Part shown: positions 41,103 to 53,274 of the stretch, one piece after another
Layout: each line of letters starts with the position of its first letter
How positions within the stretch are numbered: position 1 is the first letter of the stretch
NCBI GenBank assembly: GCA_002964805.2
Contig: PUDQ02000034.1
Coordinates: 62,001 to 126,000 of the forward strand
Origin: Trametes villosa
Taxonomy: Eukaryota; Basidiomycota; Agaricomycetes; Polyporales; Polyporaceae
Direction of reading: 5' to 3'
Length of the DNA: 64,000 nucleotides
The notes under the pieces: generated by a model
Seen by the model: only the letters and a program-made list of their open reading frames with translations
What the model was told of the DNA's origin: nothing
The model's database searches: none
Made by a program: the position numbers and the translations under genes

Positions 41103-42741
41103 TCAATGGTCCAGGTCCACGTCTTTTACAATGTCGACCTCTACAAACTCCTCCAGGGTCGAGACGAGGTACTCGTCGTGGATGAACGGCGCGTTGAGCA
41201 CGAGGCGCTCGAGCGGGAGCCGCAGCGCCTGGCGCTCCTGCACGACGCCGTACAGCAGGAAGTAGTCGACGTCGTCGACGAGCGTGAGCTTGCGCAGGCG
41301 CGGCCAGCTCAGCAGCCCGTCCTCGGCGTGCTCCTTGCGGAAGAGCTCGAGGAACTTCGCCGTCGCGCTGTTGATCACCGTCAGGTGGCTGATCGTCGGC
41401 AGCGCGAGCATGAAGCGGCGCGTCGGCGTGCACATGCTCGCGTTCAGCAGCGAGAGCGCGTGCAGCGCGGGGTAGCGCCCGCCGTCGCGCCCGTCCGGGA
41501 GCGAGTCCACGAACTCGCGGAACTCGGTCTCGTCCAGGTTCGCGAGCGTCAGCTCCTCGAGCGCGGGCGTCGAGAGCAGCGACGACATCCGGCAGACGGT
41601 GTCGCCCGAGAGCTCGAGGTAGCGCAGGGTCGGGATCGCGAGCGGCGGGTATGAGCGGCCGGAGTGTAGGTGGATGTAGGTGCCACGGAGGATGAGCGCG
41701 CGGAGCCGCGGCGAGGCGGAGAGCATGTCCCGGAACTGGTCGTATTGTAGTCGTGTCCGCAGCCAGAGCCAGCGAAGGTCGATGGTCGTGAGGTTGACGA
41801 GCGGTGCCGAGCCCCACGGCGTTGCCAACGAGTCGAAGCGGATAGACGAGAGGGCTTCTGCGCCGCCCTGGAGGATGTCGTGAAGGACGACCTCCTGGTT
41901 CCCCGAAGACCCGCTAAGCGACAGCTGGAGATGCCGCAGCTCCGGCGCTCGCGCGTCGGCCAACCGTCGCCCGATGGTGTAGACTGTTGCTGGGTCGGAA
42001 GTCATCAGTGCGAAGCGTCGCCATCGATGTACGTGGGGCATGAGCCTTGCCATAAAACTGTCGACCATGGGCGCGGTGAGGAGGTTTGTACATCGACAGT
42101 CGATCGTGATGTCTACGGGTTGCCCGCACGACCGCTGTAGACAGAGCGGGACCCAGCCGAACGGTCGTGGATGTTTGATCACGATGTTCGTCCAGAGGTC
42201 GGGGGTGTTGATCGCTATGTCCCGCCATTGTCGCGAGACGGAGGCGACAACAAGGGGGAATGGCCTCGGTATCGACGACTCGGTGACGGGACCGTCGTGC
42301 GGCATACGTCCACCTGCCTTGAAGATGAGCACTAAGACCTCGGGCGGGAGACGGAACACGGGGACGAGGAAGGTGGAGAGGGCCTCAATCTTCGCTCGGA
42401 TGCAGGAGAGGGATGCCTCGTTCATGTGTACCTCGTTCATGAGGGCGTTGACCGACGGGCTGAAATGTGGACTGTCCGCATCTGACGAGGGCTCGAGCAT
42501 GACGCGCCAGCCATCGGGGGCACTGTGGAAGACATCCCAGCCATATGACTGCTGAATGCGCTTGATCTCGTGCTGGCCGAAGGGACGGGTTTACAAGCAG
42601 TAATGAAGAGGCGGTAATGCGGCGTACCTGATATGTGGGGTCGGTCGTGATCCTCTTAATGAGGTGCAGACGGTGGACCTGATGCTCAGCGGCCTGTCTG
42701 TTCAGCTCAGCGATGATATCGCGAATGGTAGTGAGCCCCAT
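41103..42741 (-). CDS. F-box protein with leucine-rich-repeat-like region
   Basis: Two exons, 42741-42628 and 42551-41103, 520 residues. The first gives MGLTTIRDIIAELNRQAAEH; the second opens QQSYGWDVFHSAPDGWRVML. The F-box is IEALSTFLVPVFRLPPEVLV with LIFKAGG and VASVSRQWRDIAINTPDLW (about residues 90-150). It is followed by Leu-rich strands (LRHLQLSLSG, LRALILRGTYIHL, LRYLELSGDTV, LEELTLANLDETEF, LRKLTLVDDVDYFLL) typical of LRR folds. F-box proteins are substrate adaptors of SCF ubiquitin ligases; the target is unknown. The family is strongly expanded in agaricomycetes, often as single members of unclear role. Confidence 0.87.
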
Positions 42742-43370
42742 GTATGCGGCGTCTGCAAGAGAAGTGCCGCGAACTCAGTCGGTGCAATCTATTGAATAGC
42801 CAATCAGGGCTCACCTGGAGAGAACAAGAGTGGAAGTGCGGGGAAGTGACAATCCCAGACCGCGCAAGAGCCGTCCCGCCGTCGTCGATGTGTGCGAGGG
42901 CGAGGGCAGCGAGGAGCCGCTGGGCGATGGGAGCCCAGCAGCAGAGCCGTGGCCGAGCCTGGACCTAGGCGGTCTAGACGGCGACCAAGCTTAGGAAGGC
43001 CGTTGAGCCTTCCAGCGCCGCGGGCCTTTGCGGGCCCAACGCGGAGATAGCCATCACCCAAGCGCGCTCGTCGTTCGCAACGTCCACCACCACCTCCACC
43101 GTCTGCTTTGCCTTGCTCTCGATGTCGCCTGTGCTATGTCTTGACGCTCTATGCTGCAATGTTGCAATCCTACAACTGCCTGTCTGGGACTAGTTTATGC
43201 GAGCGTCGGCAGCAATACCAGGAGATCTATGTCAAAGACGATAACAACAATCTCACCCCTGATCGACCTCACACCAACATTTAAAATGAAAGGGAGGGGA
43301 GATGAGACCGAGCATGGTTGAGAACATGGTCGTCAGGGCACGGTAAAAGTTACGCAAGCGTCGACGCACC

Positions 43371-43440
43371 GCCGCAGAGTGCCGCACACTCACGCACGGT
43401 CGCGCACACTCGCGCGTACGCAGACGCGAATTCGCGCACT
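43371..43440 (+). repeat. Degenerate 10-bp repeat array 1
   Basis: Consecutive decamers: gccgcagagt, gccgcacact, cacgcacggt, cgcgcacact, then looser units. Core is n-C-G-C-A followed by a variable spacer, period 10 bp. Confidence 0.7.
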
Positions 43441-43886
43441 CATGTCCGCTGCAAGCAAGGTAATCCCGAGTTAAATTCCGAGTCTAGGATGGCTTCGTCT
43501 CTAATCAGCACCAAGACTGCGCCGTTGTACTGTACGCAGAATTATTGAGGCACGCAGAGCTTTCAAGCTTCGTATTTCCGTAGCATACTACGCCACCTTC
43601 CGACGCGAGAAAGCCTGAGATATCAGTGCCATTAGAGCTAAACACCTACGTCAATTCCTCCCCTCGAGATGAGCTGGACCTAGGCTAATCCTCCCAAGGA
43701 ACAGTAATCAGGTCACTCGGCTTAGATCTCCGAGTCGAAGTACCAATACGCAATGCGCTACTTTGAAACATGATTTATATAAGACCTGCCAGCATGCGAA
43801 GATTGAGTGAGCAAGACGCCTATAAGCGGCTCAATGATAGGATCTTAATCCTGGTTTCTCGCATGCAAAAAGCAGGGCGACGCCAG

Positions 43887-44088
43887 GCGCCGCACGCTCG
43901 CTGCAGACTGCCGCACGCTGCCGCACATTCAGTACGGCGCAGACGCACGAGCCGCAGAACTTGCGCAGAACTGCCGCAGAGCAGACGCACGGGCGCTCAA
44001 GGCTGTCGCACACCTGCCGCAGACTGCCGCACGCGCAGACACGCACTGGTCGCATATGCCGCACGCTCACGCATATCCATACCATTAT
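43887..44088 (+). repeat. Degenerate 10-bp repeat array 2
   Basis: About 16 occurrences of cCGCA(c/g) at 8-12 bp spacing, for example ctgccgcaga, ctgccgcacg, ctgccgcaca. Same core as array 1. Confidence 0.7.
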
Positions 44089-44559
44089 GCTTAACACTTG
44101 GGGGGCACTAGGAGATATATACGAGTGAGTGTATGCGCGAGAATCGAAGACCTACATCTGTAAACGCAGCGTACCCAGTATACTTACTCGCGGTCCGGGG
44201 GTGCTTGTAGTAATAGAAGATCCTTCAATTGTTCATCTATACTACAGTACCTCATCAGAGGCCTCGCCAATGAATGGGTACCCCAAGAACATTTTCGCTG
44301 CCAGTTAGTATATGAAGGGCTAGAACTACGATCGCTGGGGAAGTCGAACTCCTGCTGTGTGTGAAGGCGAAAGGTAAGTAATCAAAGAGCGGTTGGAGGA
44401 CGTATCGTTTGACAGTACATTTGTAAAGAGCTATTCAAGAGATGGCGTCGGCCCGTATAGCCAGAGAGGTCCGTACAACAGCAGTCAAGTCCTGGATAAG
44501 AGGTTGCTCGCGGTTTGTAGGCATGGTAATGGCACAAAACTGAGAAGCGCCGGTGAAGC

Positions 44560-44624
44560 GCCGCAGAGTTGCCGCACGTTGCCGCACGATTGACGCATTG
44601 CGGCACTGTGCGGCACTGTGCGTC
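44560..44624. repeat. Degenerate 10-bp repeat array 3, inverted halves
   Basis: Left half has gccgcagagtt, gccgcacgtt, gccgcacgat; right half has the complement orientation gcggcactgt, gcggcactgt. The two halves can pair as a hairpin of about 17 bp with two mismatches. Confidence 0.7.
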
Positions 44625-47600
44625 GATTTATCTTTGCCCTGGTCGTCATAAAGAAACCCGAGTACGCACATTTCTGCAGTGTATACGCGTCTTCTACTCT
44701 CCTACTTGTCCAACCCAAATAAACGAAGTTATGGGACGCATGCCTGCTCCCTTCTACCATGATGTGTATCGTCGTAGGGTCCTAGACTGCTGGTTTGTGA
44801 GCTATCTGTATTCCCTGCACTTTTCACCGCATATAGCCAAGTTTTCGTACTCCCCTCAGGTGCGTGCTTCTGCCTCGAGCCCTCGACGTTGCTCATGTGA
44901 CAACCCTCTCTTGCCGCAGTCCGCTATAGAGCCAGGGCCGCTCGGCGCGGTCGGAAGGCCATAGCCAAACGCAAATCTCAAAACTGAAGATCAACGTGTC
45001 ATGTGAAAAGCAGCGTGTAGCGCGAGTGTATGCTGCAATACACTCCTGCAGCGGACTCAGCCACCATCGCGTTCTGTGATCCCTGGTGTGGGGTACGAAG
45101 GTTAGTGCCTTCAGACCGAGTGCGATGCGTGCTGAGAAGACCCTCAGGGTACGCAAAGTTCGCGTTTGAGAACCACACCCGCACCTGCAGTAGTGCCCTC
45201 CACATGAGGGATGCAGAGATATCTCTCCTGGAAGCGGCTAATCCATCCTTCCGCCCGTCTAGATATGACAGTTCTCAACTGCGTTACCTGTGGAACATGT
45301 AGATGTCAGCCAAGGGCGTATCAACTCGAACATTGGCATCATAGGCAAGTTACCCATCGGCGGGTCGCATCTCATACAATGTCATATAATCTGATGGACG
45401 GACTTACTACCGCAGTGCCGCCGTATTGCATACGATCCAGGACGGCCATGCTGCAGACGGACGTACAGCGTGCCCGATGATGCTGGAGGGCCGGCGGTTG
45501 GGCTTCCTGCATCTCTGGAATGAACTGCGCTTCATATGTGGACGGCGAACGCGTAGCTCGCCGCTGCTGTGAGAAGTATGGTCCCATCGGGTACCTGATG
45601 ACCGATGCTGCCTGCTAGTCCCCGGCGAGGCAGGTATGAGGCGGGACTAGAACCACCAGCGGTTTCAATACCGACGGACTCATGGCAAGGTATTTTCAGA
45701 CAAGCACGTTTGCGCATCGGATATGCTCATGCTTCCCTCGATAGCGGCGGACGGGAATGATAGTGGCCGCGCGGCGAGGCGTCTCTCCGCACCCTGTACC
45801 CATCGGACACCGGTCGTGAGGCGCGCATCGAGGAGCGCGTACTCGGTGGATAATGACTTATCGTTGTCAGCACCGCGCTGCAGCGACATGGCGCTGCGCA
45901 GAGGTGCGGAACGCACGTTCGAATATGCCACAGTAAGCCGTTTGCATGCACTATCTATGACGGGGCTCTGACGGACTGCATCTCCTGTGGCCATCTGCCA
46001 ACAACCTATACGCTTCAGGCTATGAAATGAGACGCACAGACTCTACTACCCAACTGTGGCCAAATGAACTTGCCCCACCGTCGCTCCTCCACCCACCCAG
46101 ACCGGGATCAATACACTCGGCTACCATGCCCAGGGGCTTCTCGAGTTCTTTGAGGCACGCTTCGCTCAATACTCGAGATTGTGGCTGATCGTCTGCGCTA
46201 TACTCGGCGAAAGTACAACGTGCGCGCATCCAATCTCCTACGCGTGGCCACACCTGGTGTTCGTTATAGCGCTCTCCAGGTGCGTATTGTCAGCTTGTCC
46301 GCACTACGTCGTTATCGTGCAGACGCCCACGCAGACTTCTGTCGAGGATGATGCTGAGAAATCTTCCTCCGTCCCGTCAAGCGTCGGAGTTTCCTGGGCT
46401 TCTCTGAGCTCGGGCGTTGTCGTAATCATTGAGTCCGACACTGCTCACGACGCACCGTCCCTGCAGCGTGTATGTGCGCGCACCCAGGCCAACTCTGCCA
46501 CAGCAACGTCACCCGCTCGATCGTCAGTGCCCCCCGAGGAGTCCGGCGCTGGCGCATGCTGTCACCGATGCACGGTGCACAAGGTTCGTCGCCCGGTCTG
46601 ACACCACCCGCACTGCTTCGGGCTTTCCAGGAGAGCGCACGCGAGCGGGATCCGCCTCGAGTGAAGTCATTTCCGCACACGGGACGCGCTGGGGCGCGCT
46701 CCCCGCCACGCTGCCCGCCGCTGCAACACGGCTCCGTGGCCTAGCCCCTGCGCTACGTGTGCCGCGTACGTCGCCTCGCACCCGGGGTGCTCTCTTGACA
46801 CATGCACCCGTTTCGCCCGCGGCTCGCCTCGCTCCCAGACGGAAGACGCGCTTCCCGTCCGCGCGGGTGCACGCCCCTGCCAACGCCTATCGCCCTGTGA
46901 AGTGAACGCTATCGGCCTCAGGTCTGCAAGGCCCGTGCAATCCAGTGCACCCCAGGGCTCGCTGGCTGTTCCCGGCGGAAGGTGTGATGTGCTGGGAGGA
47001 ACGCGGCGAGGTGAGGACAGATCTCCCCGCCATCTCGCGTACGGCATCTAAATCTTGCATCTCGTCTCCCTCATGCCCGATTCGAGGGTTCGCACTCCGT
47101 GGCCTGGGCCTGAGGCCGCCTCGTTATGGCATATCCATCGCAGCCGACTGGGCCCCGACCCCACCCGGGGAAGCTCGTACGTCCGATGTCGTCGTGTCGC
47201 TCTCAAGGCGGCGCGAGGCGCCCCCGCGTCAGCAGCTGGGAGCCGACCGTGGCCAGCGCGGGTGCCTTCCATCATGCGCGAGAGGCGAAATTGCGTTCGT
47301 TGCTCGATGGACGAGGCGCAGATCGCCCGGTGCCCTCTCCCCAGCTCTTCTGCTGCCAACTCTGTTGCTTACTGCGCCCCTTATCGAGCGCGAGGCCCCG
47401 GACGCGGCGCAGAGAGGGCCCCGCGAGTGCAGCGATGTTTGGGGGTGCCAGTCTAGTGTGGTCTGCAGACCGCTCGTATTATTTCAGCCTCGGGGCGGCA
47501 TGTGCACAGCGCCGCCGCTTGCGTCGGCAAAGGGCTGCAATGGGCAAGCGCGCTTCGTGCGCCTGCCCTAAAAAGGCGAACACGCAGCAAACACGCGGCG

Positions 47601-48020
47601 GGACGGGCGTTCGAGAAGGAAGTGCCCAATCCGAGTCCGAGAGGGCGGTCGCTAATCAGGTCTCCTTTACCTCAGGAATATGTCGGAAAACCATTATTCG
47701 GGGCGTGCTGATTGGCCGGGGACGGGTGCGCGGGAACCGCGAGCAGATTCCCACTCTCGAATTACGGACGGTGCGTCGTGTTCACGCCCTGGATCCCGCC
47801 AGCGCGCTCGCGCTGCGCGGCAATTATACACACTCGTCCCGCGTCTGATACGCTGCGGGCATCGAAGCCTGATCTTTACGGCGCGCACGATCTTGCATAA
47901 TTGGGGCGGTTCCTCTGATCATCGCTCGCGGAAGACCGACAGCCTAGATCCCGGTTGCCACAACTCCTGTAACTGTTCGTTCCTCCTCCTGCAACCGCCC
48001 GCGGACTCCTGTGCGGACTG

Positions 48021-48028
48021 TATATAAG
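48021..48028 (+). promoter_or_regulatory. TATA box of DUF6699 gene 5
   Basis: TATATAAG, about 215 nt upstream of ATG 48242. Confidence 0.5.
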
Positions 48029-48241
48029 GCGCAGCCTCCGCCTCGCAACCATCTCCTGTCTCCCCTAGCATCGCTCTGGGTGTCGTACGCTGGTTCGGTT
48101 CCTACCTCCCATCCAAGTCCACGACTGTCCTCCTTCTTCGCCGCTGTCTATATTTCAGCCCCTGCCCCGCTTCCCCGCATCCAGTGCCTCCCCACGCCCC
48201 CACTTGCCCTCCCTGCCAGCTCAAGCTCACGAACGCACGTC

Positions 48242-49590
48242 ATGCCCTCCTACTTCCGCAACCTCTTCGGTGGTGGCTCGTCCTCCAAGTCGCAAAGCCG
48301 CCCTGCCCCCGCTCCCGCGCCGATCTATGCCACGCCCGGCGCGGCCGGCTCGCGCGCAGGTCTGGCGACTCCGCAGATGCAGCGCAGCTACAGCCACACG
48401 CAGGCCCACTCGACCACGCCCTCCCCCCTGCGGTACGCGACCACGACGACGGACACACGGACCGTCTACGGCTACGGCAGAAGGCCCGCGGCGACCCAGC
48501 CGTCGCCTGAGCCCCGCGCACACACTGCGCGCCGCGCGAGCTACAAGACGCCAGACACCCGTAAGTGGCCCTCGCACTGTGACTCGCGGCAGCCCACGTG
48601 GAGCGTGTGCTGACAGATGTCGTAATGCATTACTGCAGCCCGGTCGGCACTACACACGCCTATGTTCTCGTACGCGACGCCGACGAGTTCTCGGTCCAAC
48701 TCAAGCTCTTCGCTGTACCCCGGTGCCCCGGGTATCCCGCGGACATCGAGCTCGGATGCTGGGCACGGCCATTCGCGTCCGCCTCTGCGCTCGAACCACA
48801 CATGGCACCCCACTGGCACCGCGGGCAGTAGTTCGTCATGTAAGTCCACCCCAGCCGCCTGCCCACTCCACACCCAACTAACCCATCCACTCCCGTAGAC
48901 GGTTCCCGCGGACGCTCGTCCTCGCAGACGTCGCTGCACCAGCAGACGCGGAGCACGACGCTGCACATGCACCCGCTCATGGCGGGCACGCGCACGCACC
49001 GCGCGCCGATCGTGTACGACGTGATGTTCACGCCCTCCGCGCGCACCGTCGTCGACCGCGCGACGCACTCCGCCATCCATGCCTCCATTCTCTCCGCGCC
49101 CGCGACAGACCCGCCGATCCCCGCTGGCGGCCGCCTTGTCCTGCACTCGCACAAGTTCCCCTGGTCGGTCATCGCGACCGCGACGCACTCCAGCTCGCCC
49201 GCCTCCTCCAGCGCCGGCACGCCCGAGCGCCGCCCGCGCTTCACCGTCGGCCCGCCGTCGTCGCGCTCGCGGTCCCGTTCGCGCAGTGGCAGCGACGCGA
49301 GTGCGAGCGCGGGGAGCACGATCACGAACCTGGACGTGCTCTACGCGGTGCACACGACGCTCATGCTGCCCATCACGCCCGAGGAGTGGGAGGCGCTCGG
49401 GCACGGGAGCAAGGCGCAGCAGAAGGTGACGCGCGCGTACGAGCGCCGCTGCACGCGCATGGGCGGCGGCTGGGAGGGCGGCGTGCGCCGCATCGACTGG
49501 CTCGGCGAGAAGACGATCATGGCCGGGGTCGAGGTCGACAAGGCCGCCGGGCACGGCGGCGCGGGCAAGCTCCTCTTCGCCAAGCCGTGA
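48242..49590 (+). CDS. DUF6699 family protein 5
   Basis: Three exons: 48242-48560, 48639-48839, 48899-49590; 403 residues. Starts MPSYFRNLFGGGSSSKSQSR, a possible amphipathic N-terminus, then a long Ser/Thr/Pro/Gly-rich region across exons 1-2. The domain in exon 3 has MHPLMAGTRTHRAPIVYDV, LHSHKFPWSVIATATHSSS, a disordered R/S insert (SSRSRSRSRSGSD), ITNLDVLYAVHTTLMLPIT, and GVRRIDWLGEKTIMAGVEV. Function unknown. It is the longest member here and lacks the VRF start motif of proteins 1, 2 and 4. Confidence 0.85.
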
Positions 49591-50837
49591 GGCGCGCCCC
49601 ATCTGGAAGGCGGGGGCGCTGGCGGCAGGCCTGCGCTCCCCGCCGCGACACCGGCTGCGGTCGCGTGCGGAGAAGATGATATACGGACGTTCTGGACTCC
49701 TTTTTCGCTGGGTTTTGGTAGGTGTATTGTTGTTGCTTGCGGGCCCGCCTTGCAGTGCGGGCCCCGGGTGCGCCGGTCTGAGACCTGCTATGCGCCCCCC
49801 TCCCCCACCCCTCCGCTGCTGTGCTTTCTTGCTGTCGTCTCGCGCTTTCTCCCTTCACGACTCATGCGCTCCGATCTTGATGCCCACGACCGCCACGACC
49901 CGACGATACGATTTTTATGACTCATTTGTACATTATATCACGCATCCCCACCCCCTGCATCTCATCTCGTGTCCCCCTTGCATCGTCGTTCTCTTCCCCT
50001 CACTCCTGCCTCACTTCCGCGACGTGGACGGTCTATCATACACGGTAGCTAGTCGCACGGTGTGGCGCCCACTCGTCGCGTTCTGTTTTAATAGTCATTA
50101 TGTCCTACATACCACCACGCAGCGTCGTGCTATATTCGATACCACTCAATTCATGCATCATGTTGCCCATGACTTCAAGGGCCCGAATATACTGCGCAGC
50201 ATACGTGGCGACGCCGACGTCACTGCCAACTACGTCGTCGTAAGTTCCGAGTACCTGTCAGTCTAGACGCATCACTGCGACGCAGACTAATGTCGGGTTG
50301 GGTCCTGTTTGAACGTCGATTGGGGCACTGTTTGGCGGGCCAAGGATAGACAGCGCAGTGATCCACGTTTTCCGGCGTCCGGAGAAATGATCCCCTTTCG
50401 AGGGTGCGCGGGGATGCGCCGGACAGAAGGCGGGGCTCGAGAAGTCGCCACCACACATAAGTTACAACGGATACAATACATCCCCAAACGGAAAACAAGA
50501 GTCGATGTAGTGTACATGCAAAATGTGGCAAAGTGCGACGCCAGCCGCAAACAGGATATGGGGCCACAGGGACAGGAACGACATACGAGGGAGCGCAAAG
50601 TCCGACGATGTCACATCATCCCGCCGCGCGCACCAGACCGCCTCCGCGACGTTCCAAGTTCCAGGGTACGTTTCTTTCCGCCGGGGAGCACCCCGTCCAC
50701 ATACGCCCGATGCACCCACAACCGGATATAAGCGCGCTACCCCCGAGGGGCGCATCCCCCGCCGCATAAGCGAGCCATTCAGACCCCGGCCCTGGGCCCG
50801 CACACGCGGCAGCGGGGCGCAACCCCGACCCGTCACT
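49591..50837. other. Intergenic, convergent 3' flanks
   Basis: No supported gene. Contains the 3' side of DUF6699 gene 5 and of the secreted-protein gene. Frames at 49676-50266 (+) and 50287-50598 (-) show no family features. Confidence 0.45.
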
Positions 50838-53274
50838 TCACTCCTCGCAGGTGACGCCAAGCGCGGGGAAGGCGTACGTGCCGGGGATCGCGGTCTGGCA
50901 CCCCGCGCGGTCCTGGTGCGAGTTGCAGCTCGCCTGGTCGTCGTGCGCGCGGCAGCAGCGCAGGCAGAAGCGGTTCGCGGCAGGCTCGACGCTGGGGGTC
51001 ACAAAGAGCACCATCAGCGATTGGTCGTTGGCAGAGGGGCACGGCAGACGAGAGAAGGACCGTCAATGTCACTTGTTGGCGAGCGCGTCCGAGCCGGATA
51101 TCCCGGTGAGTGGTCGAAATCGCGAAAGACACGTGTGGGGTGAGGAACGGGCGACGAGCGTGCAGCGCGCTGGGTGTCGCGTAGGCCAAAGCGGTGTCGC
51201 GCAGTGGAGAAGTATCACGAGAGGGCTTCGTCCGCGAAGCCGGCGCGCGACGTCGAGGGGGGCGAGACCATGCAGAAAAAGACAAGCGATACGTAAACGC
51301 ACAGTTGGATGAAGCTCGCGCCGTAGCCTCCGTAGGTGCATTGCGCGCCGTTCGGGAAGCGGACGTCAAATTGGCCGCCGCTATCCGAGGGGTCGAGCGA
51401 CGACTTGCTCACGTCGAGGCAGCCCGTCACCTGTGGCAGTACCAAGGATAGTCAGTTTACTGCATGCCGCGATGCCTCACCCCGCGGGGTCCGCCCAGCG
51501 TGTCCAGGCCCGTAGCCGTTCGGAGCGGGCTCCGTGTCGACGACGCTGCGCCCGCCTTACGACACGTTCTGGGCCTGGTCTCACTCGGAAAGCGTACGCG
51601 TACACATGGTCTTCCGCGAGAGGCTCCAACACCCCAACACCTGTTTGTGCTGGACGCTGGTGGCCCGCAAGCGGGGGAATCCTTCTGTCGGACCGGAGCA
51701 CTGTGGCTGGCATAGCAATCCTGGGGCAGGATATGCGACGTTCCAATCAGAGTGCGGGGTACGCTCTAGACTCTGCCCACAGGCGTTAGCTGCGCCGCCG
51801 GAGCTCGAGAAAAGGGTCCTCGTTGGCGTCCGAGCATGCGTCTCGCGTCGGCGGGGTACTTCCCTCGCCCGTACCGACCGCCTCGTGGTAGAAATGGCAA
51901 GCTTTCAGCGTTTCAAGAAGAGGACCCTGGCTGAGAAGCCTTCGCACGTAGCCTACAAGCTGCCACCGTGCAAATCATCCTGAGGAAGCCTCGGGCGCCA
52001 AGCACCCGGACTGCTTCCCATAGTGTATGGGGCATACGCAACGCCTTCCGCGTCCTAGCGGGAGAAACGCATGCCAGAAAGCAGTGGTTATCGGCGGTTA
52101 CTGCACGCCCAGAGCGCCGGGAGCACACTCAGCCGCTCTCGACGTATGGGCGCGTCGCTGTAGCTAGGACACGGTATACAAGGGTGCATATATGCGCATG
52201 TATACCGCGGCCTGGACTCTGATGGAGCTTTGAGGTGAGTTCCATGCCAGGATCAACTCAATGAACACTGATGATTGCATCGAGAGATGGGGGACTGCAT
52301 TGCGAGTGTCCGCGGAATGGCGCATCCCGTTATCTTAGACGTATTCTCTGCCGGCGTCAACATATGGGGCTGCCTAGGACGTGCTGTACACGGTGCACAT
52401 ATGCACATGTATACCACAGCGTAGACAATGTGCTGCACATCCCACGGCGGTTGCCGTCTCTGAATCAACTCGATGCGTACTCGTGTACACTCATGCACGC
52501 AGAGATGAATGATCGTATTGTGAGTGATCCGCGAGGCCAGGCTGGCCAGACGTCCTTGCTCGCGAGGTATCCGTGCAGAGCTGAACGAGGCAGAAACAGA
52601 GCATAGGGAACGTCGCGGCATACCTGGATGTACGATCCATCATCCGCGGTAGTCACAGTCGCCGCACGGATGAAGCCCTCCGCGACGCGTTTCCCGCAGG
52701 CCGCATCCGGGCTCTCGGGCGTGCAGTACGCCACGCCGTCGCTCTCGGCGTCCGAGATGAGTTCTGTGTGCATCAAACGCAACAAACGCGATCAGCCTCG
52801 GGGCAGCGCAAGAGACCAGGGGAGGAGGGAAGACGCACCGCCAGGTCTGTCGGGCAGGAGCAGCGCAAAGTCGTGCTCGTCGATGATGTGCACCGTCGTC
52901 GTCGCCGAGGACGCGCCCGTCGGCTCTGGGGTTGGGCGCACGTCCGCGGGTTCGGGATCGCGTTTGCCGCGGTGCGCATACGCGTCCTCGGGGCGGTTGT
53001 TGAGAGGAGGTTGCTGAGCCTGGGGGTTGTATGGGGAGGCCTTGCTAGGTCCTAGTCCGGATCCAGGAAGCGCGCCGAGCGAGTGAGCGTTAGGCAGGAG
53101 GGCGTCGACCGAAGGGCCGAGGAGGCTTAGGACTGAGAGGTCATCGTTGTCACCAGCTTCGCCAAGCAGATCAAGCGGGTCCGAGCCAGAGAGGGTGCTA
53201 CGTCCCAGGCTTAGCGCGAGGAGAGAGAACACGACAGTGAGGCTGAGATTCATCGCCGCGAGTCCGCGAAGCAT
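50838..53274 (-). CDS. Secreted Cys-rich protein of unknown function
   Basis: Four exons: 53274-52839, 52763-52624, 51430-51303, 50991-50838; 285 residues. Starts MLRGLAAMNLSLTVVFSLLA (signal peptide; a second ATG is at 53253). A low-complexity stretch with a KR dibasic site (HRGKRDPEP, about residue 100) follows, suggesting Kex2 cleavage. The conserved part is HIIDEHDFALLLP, ELISDAESDGVAYCTPESP, EGFIRAATVTTADDGSYIQ, VTGCLDVSKSSLDPSDSGGQ, FDVRFPNGAQCTYGGYGASF, then VEPAANRFCLRCCRAHDDQ, NSHQDRAGCQTAIPGTY and GVTCEE. The many Cys residues suggest a disulphide-stabilised extracellular domain. I recall similar secreted proteins across agaricomycetes, without known function. Introns of 1193 and 311 nt are far longer than usual here. 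Confidence 0.82.
52181..52545 (+). repeat. Degenerate direct duplication inside a long intron
   Basis: A unit at about 52181-52330 recurs at about 52389-52545. Shared blocks in order: ggtgca.atatgc.catgtataccn, atcaactc.atg, gagatg, attg.gagtg and ccgcg. It lies within the 1193-nt intron of the secreted-protein gene. Confidence 0.5.

Larger units (their letters stand above)
42742..48020. other. Gene-poor stretch, 5.3 kb
   Basis: No gene I can support. Base composition is more balanced than in the genes around 43-46 kb. It holds three arrays of a 10-bp degenerate repeat (43371-43440, 43887-44088, 44560-44624). Longer frames such as 47126-47848 (+) have random-looking Arg/Ser-rich content. Confidence 0.45.

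Noticed and set aside
43371..44624. CRISPR-like reading of the short repeats
   Set aside because: Units are about 10 bp, degenerate and without spacers; the DNA is fungal.
45633..45690. tRNA-like stretch (ggttctagtccc on the minus strand)
   Set aside because: No matching acceptor stem or anticodon arm could be folded.
47126..47848. 240-codon plus frame
   Set aside because: Random-looking composition, no motif, several competing frames.
47866..47882. tgatctttac resembling the MITE end
   Set aside because: Only about 10 bases match and no inverted partner lies nearby.
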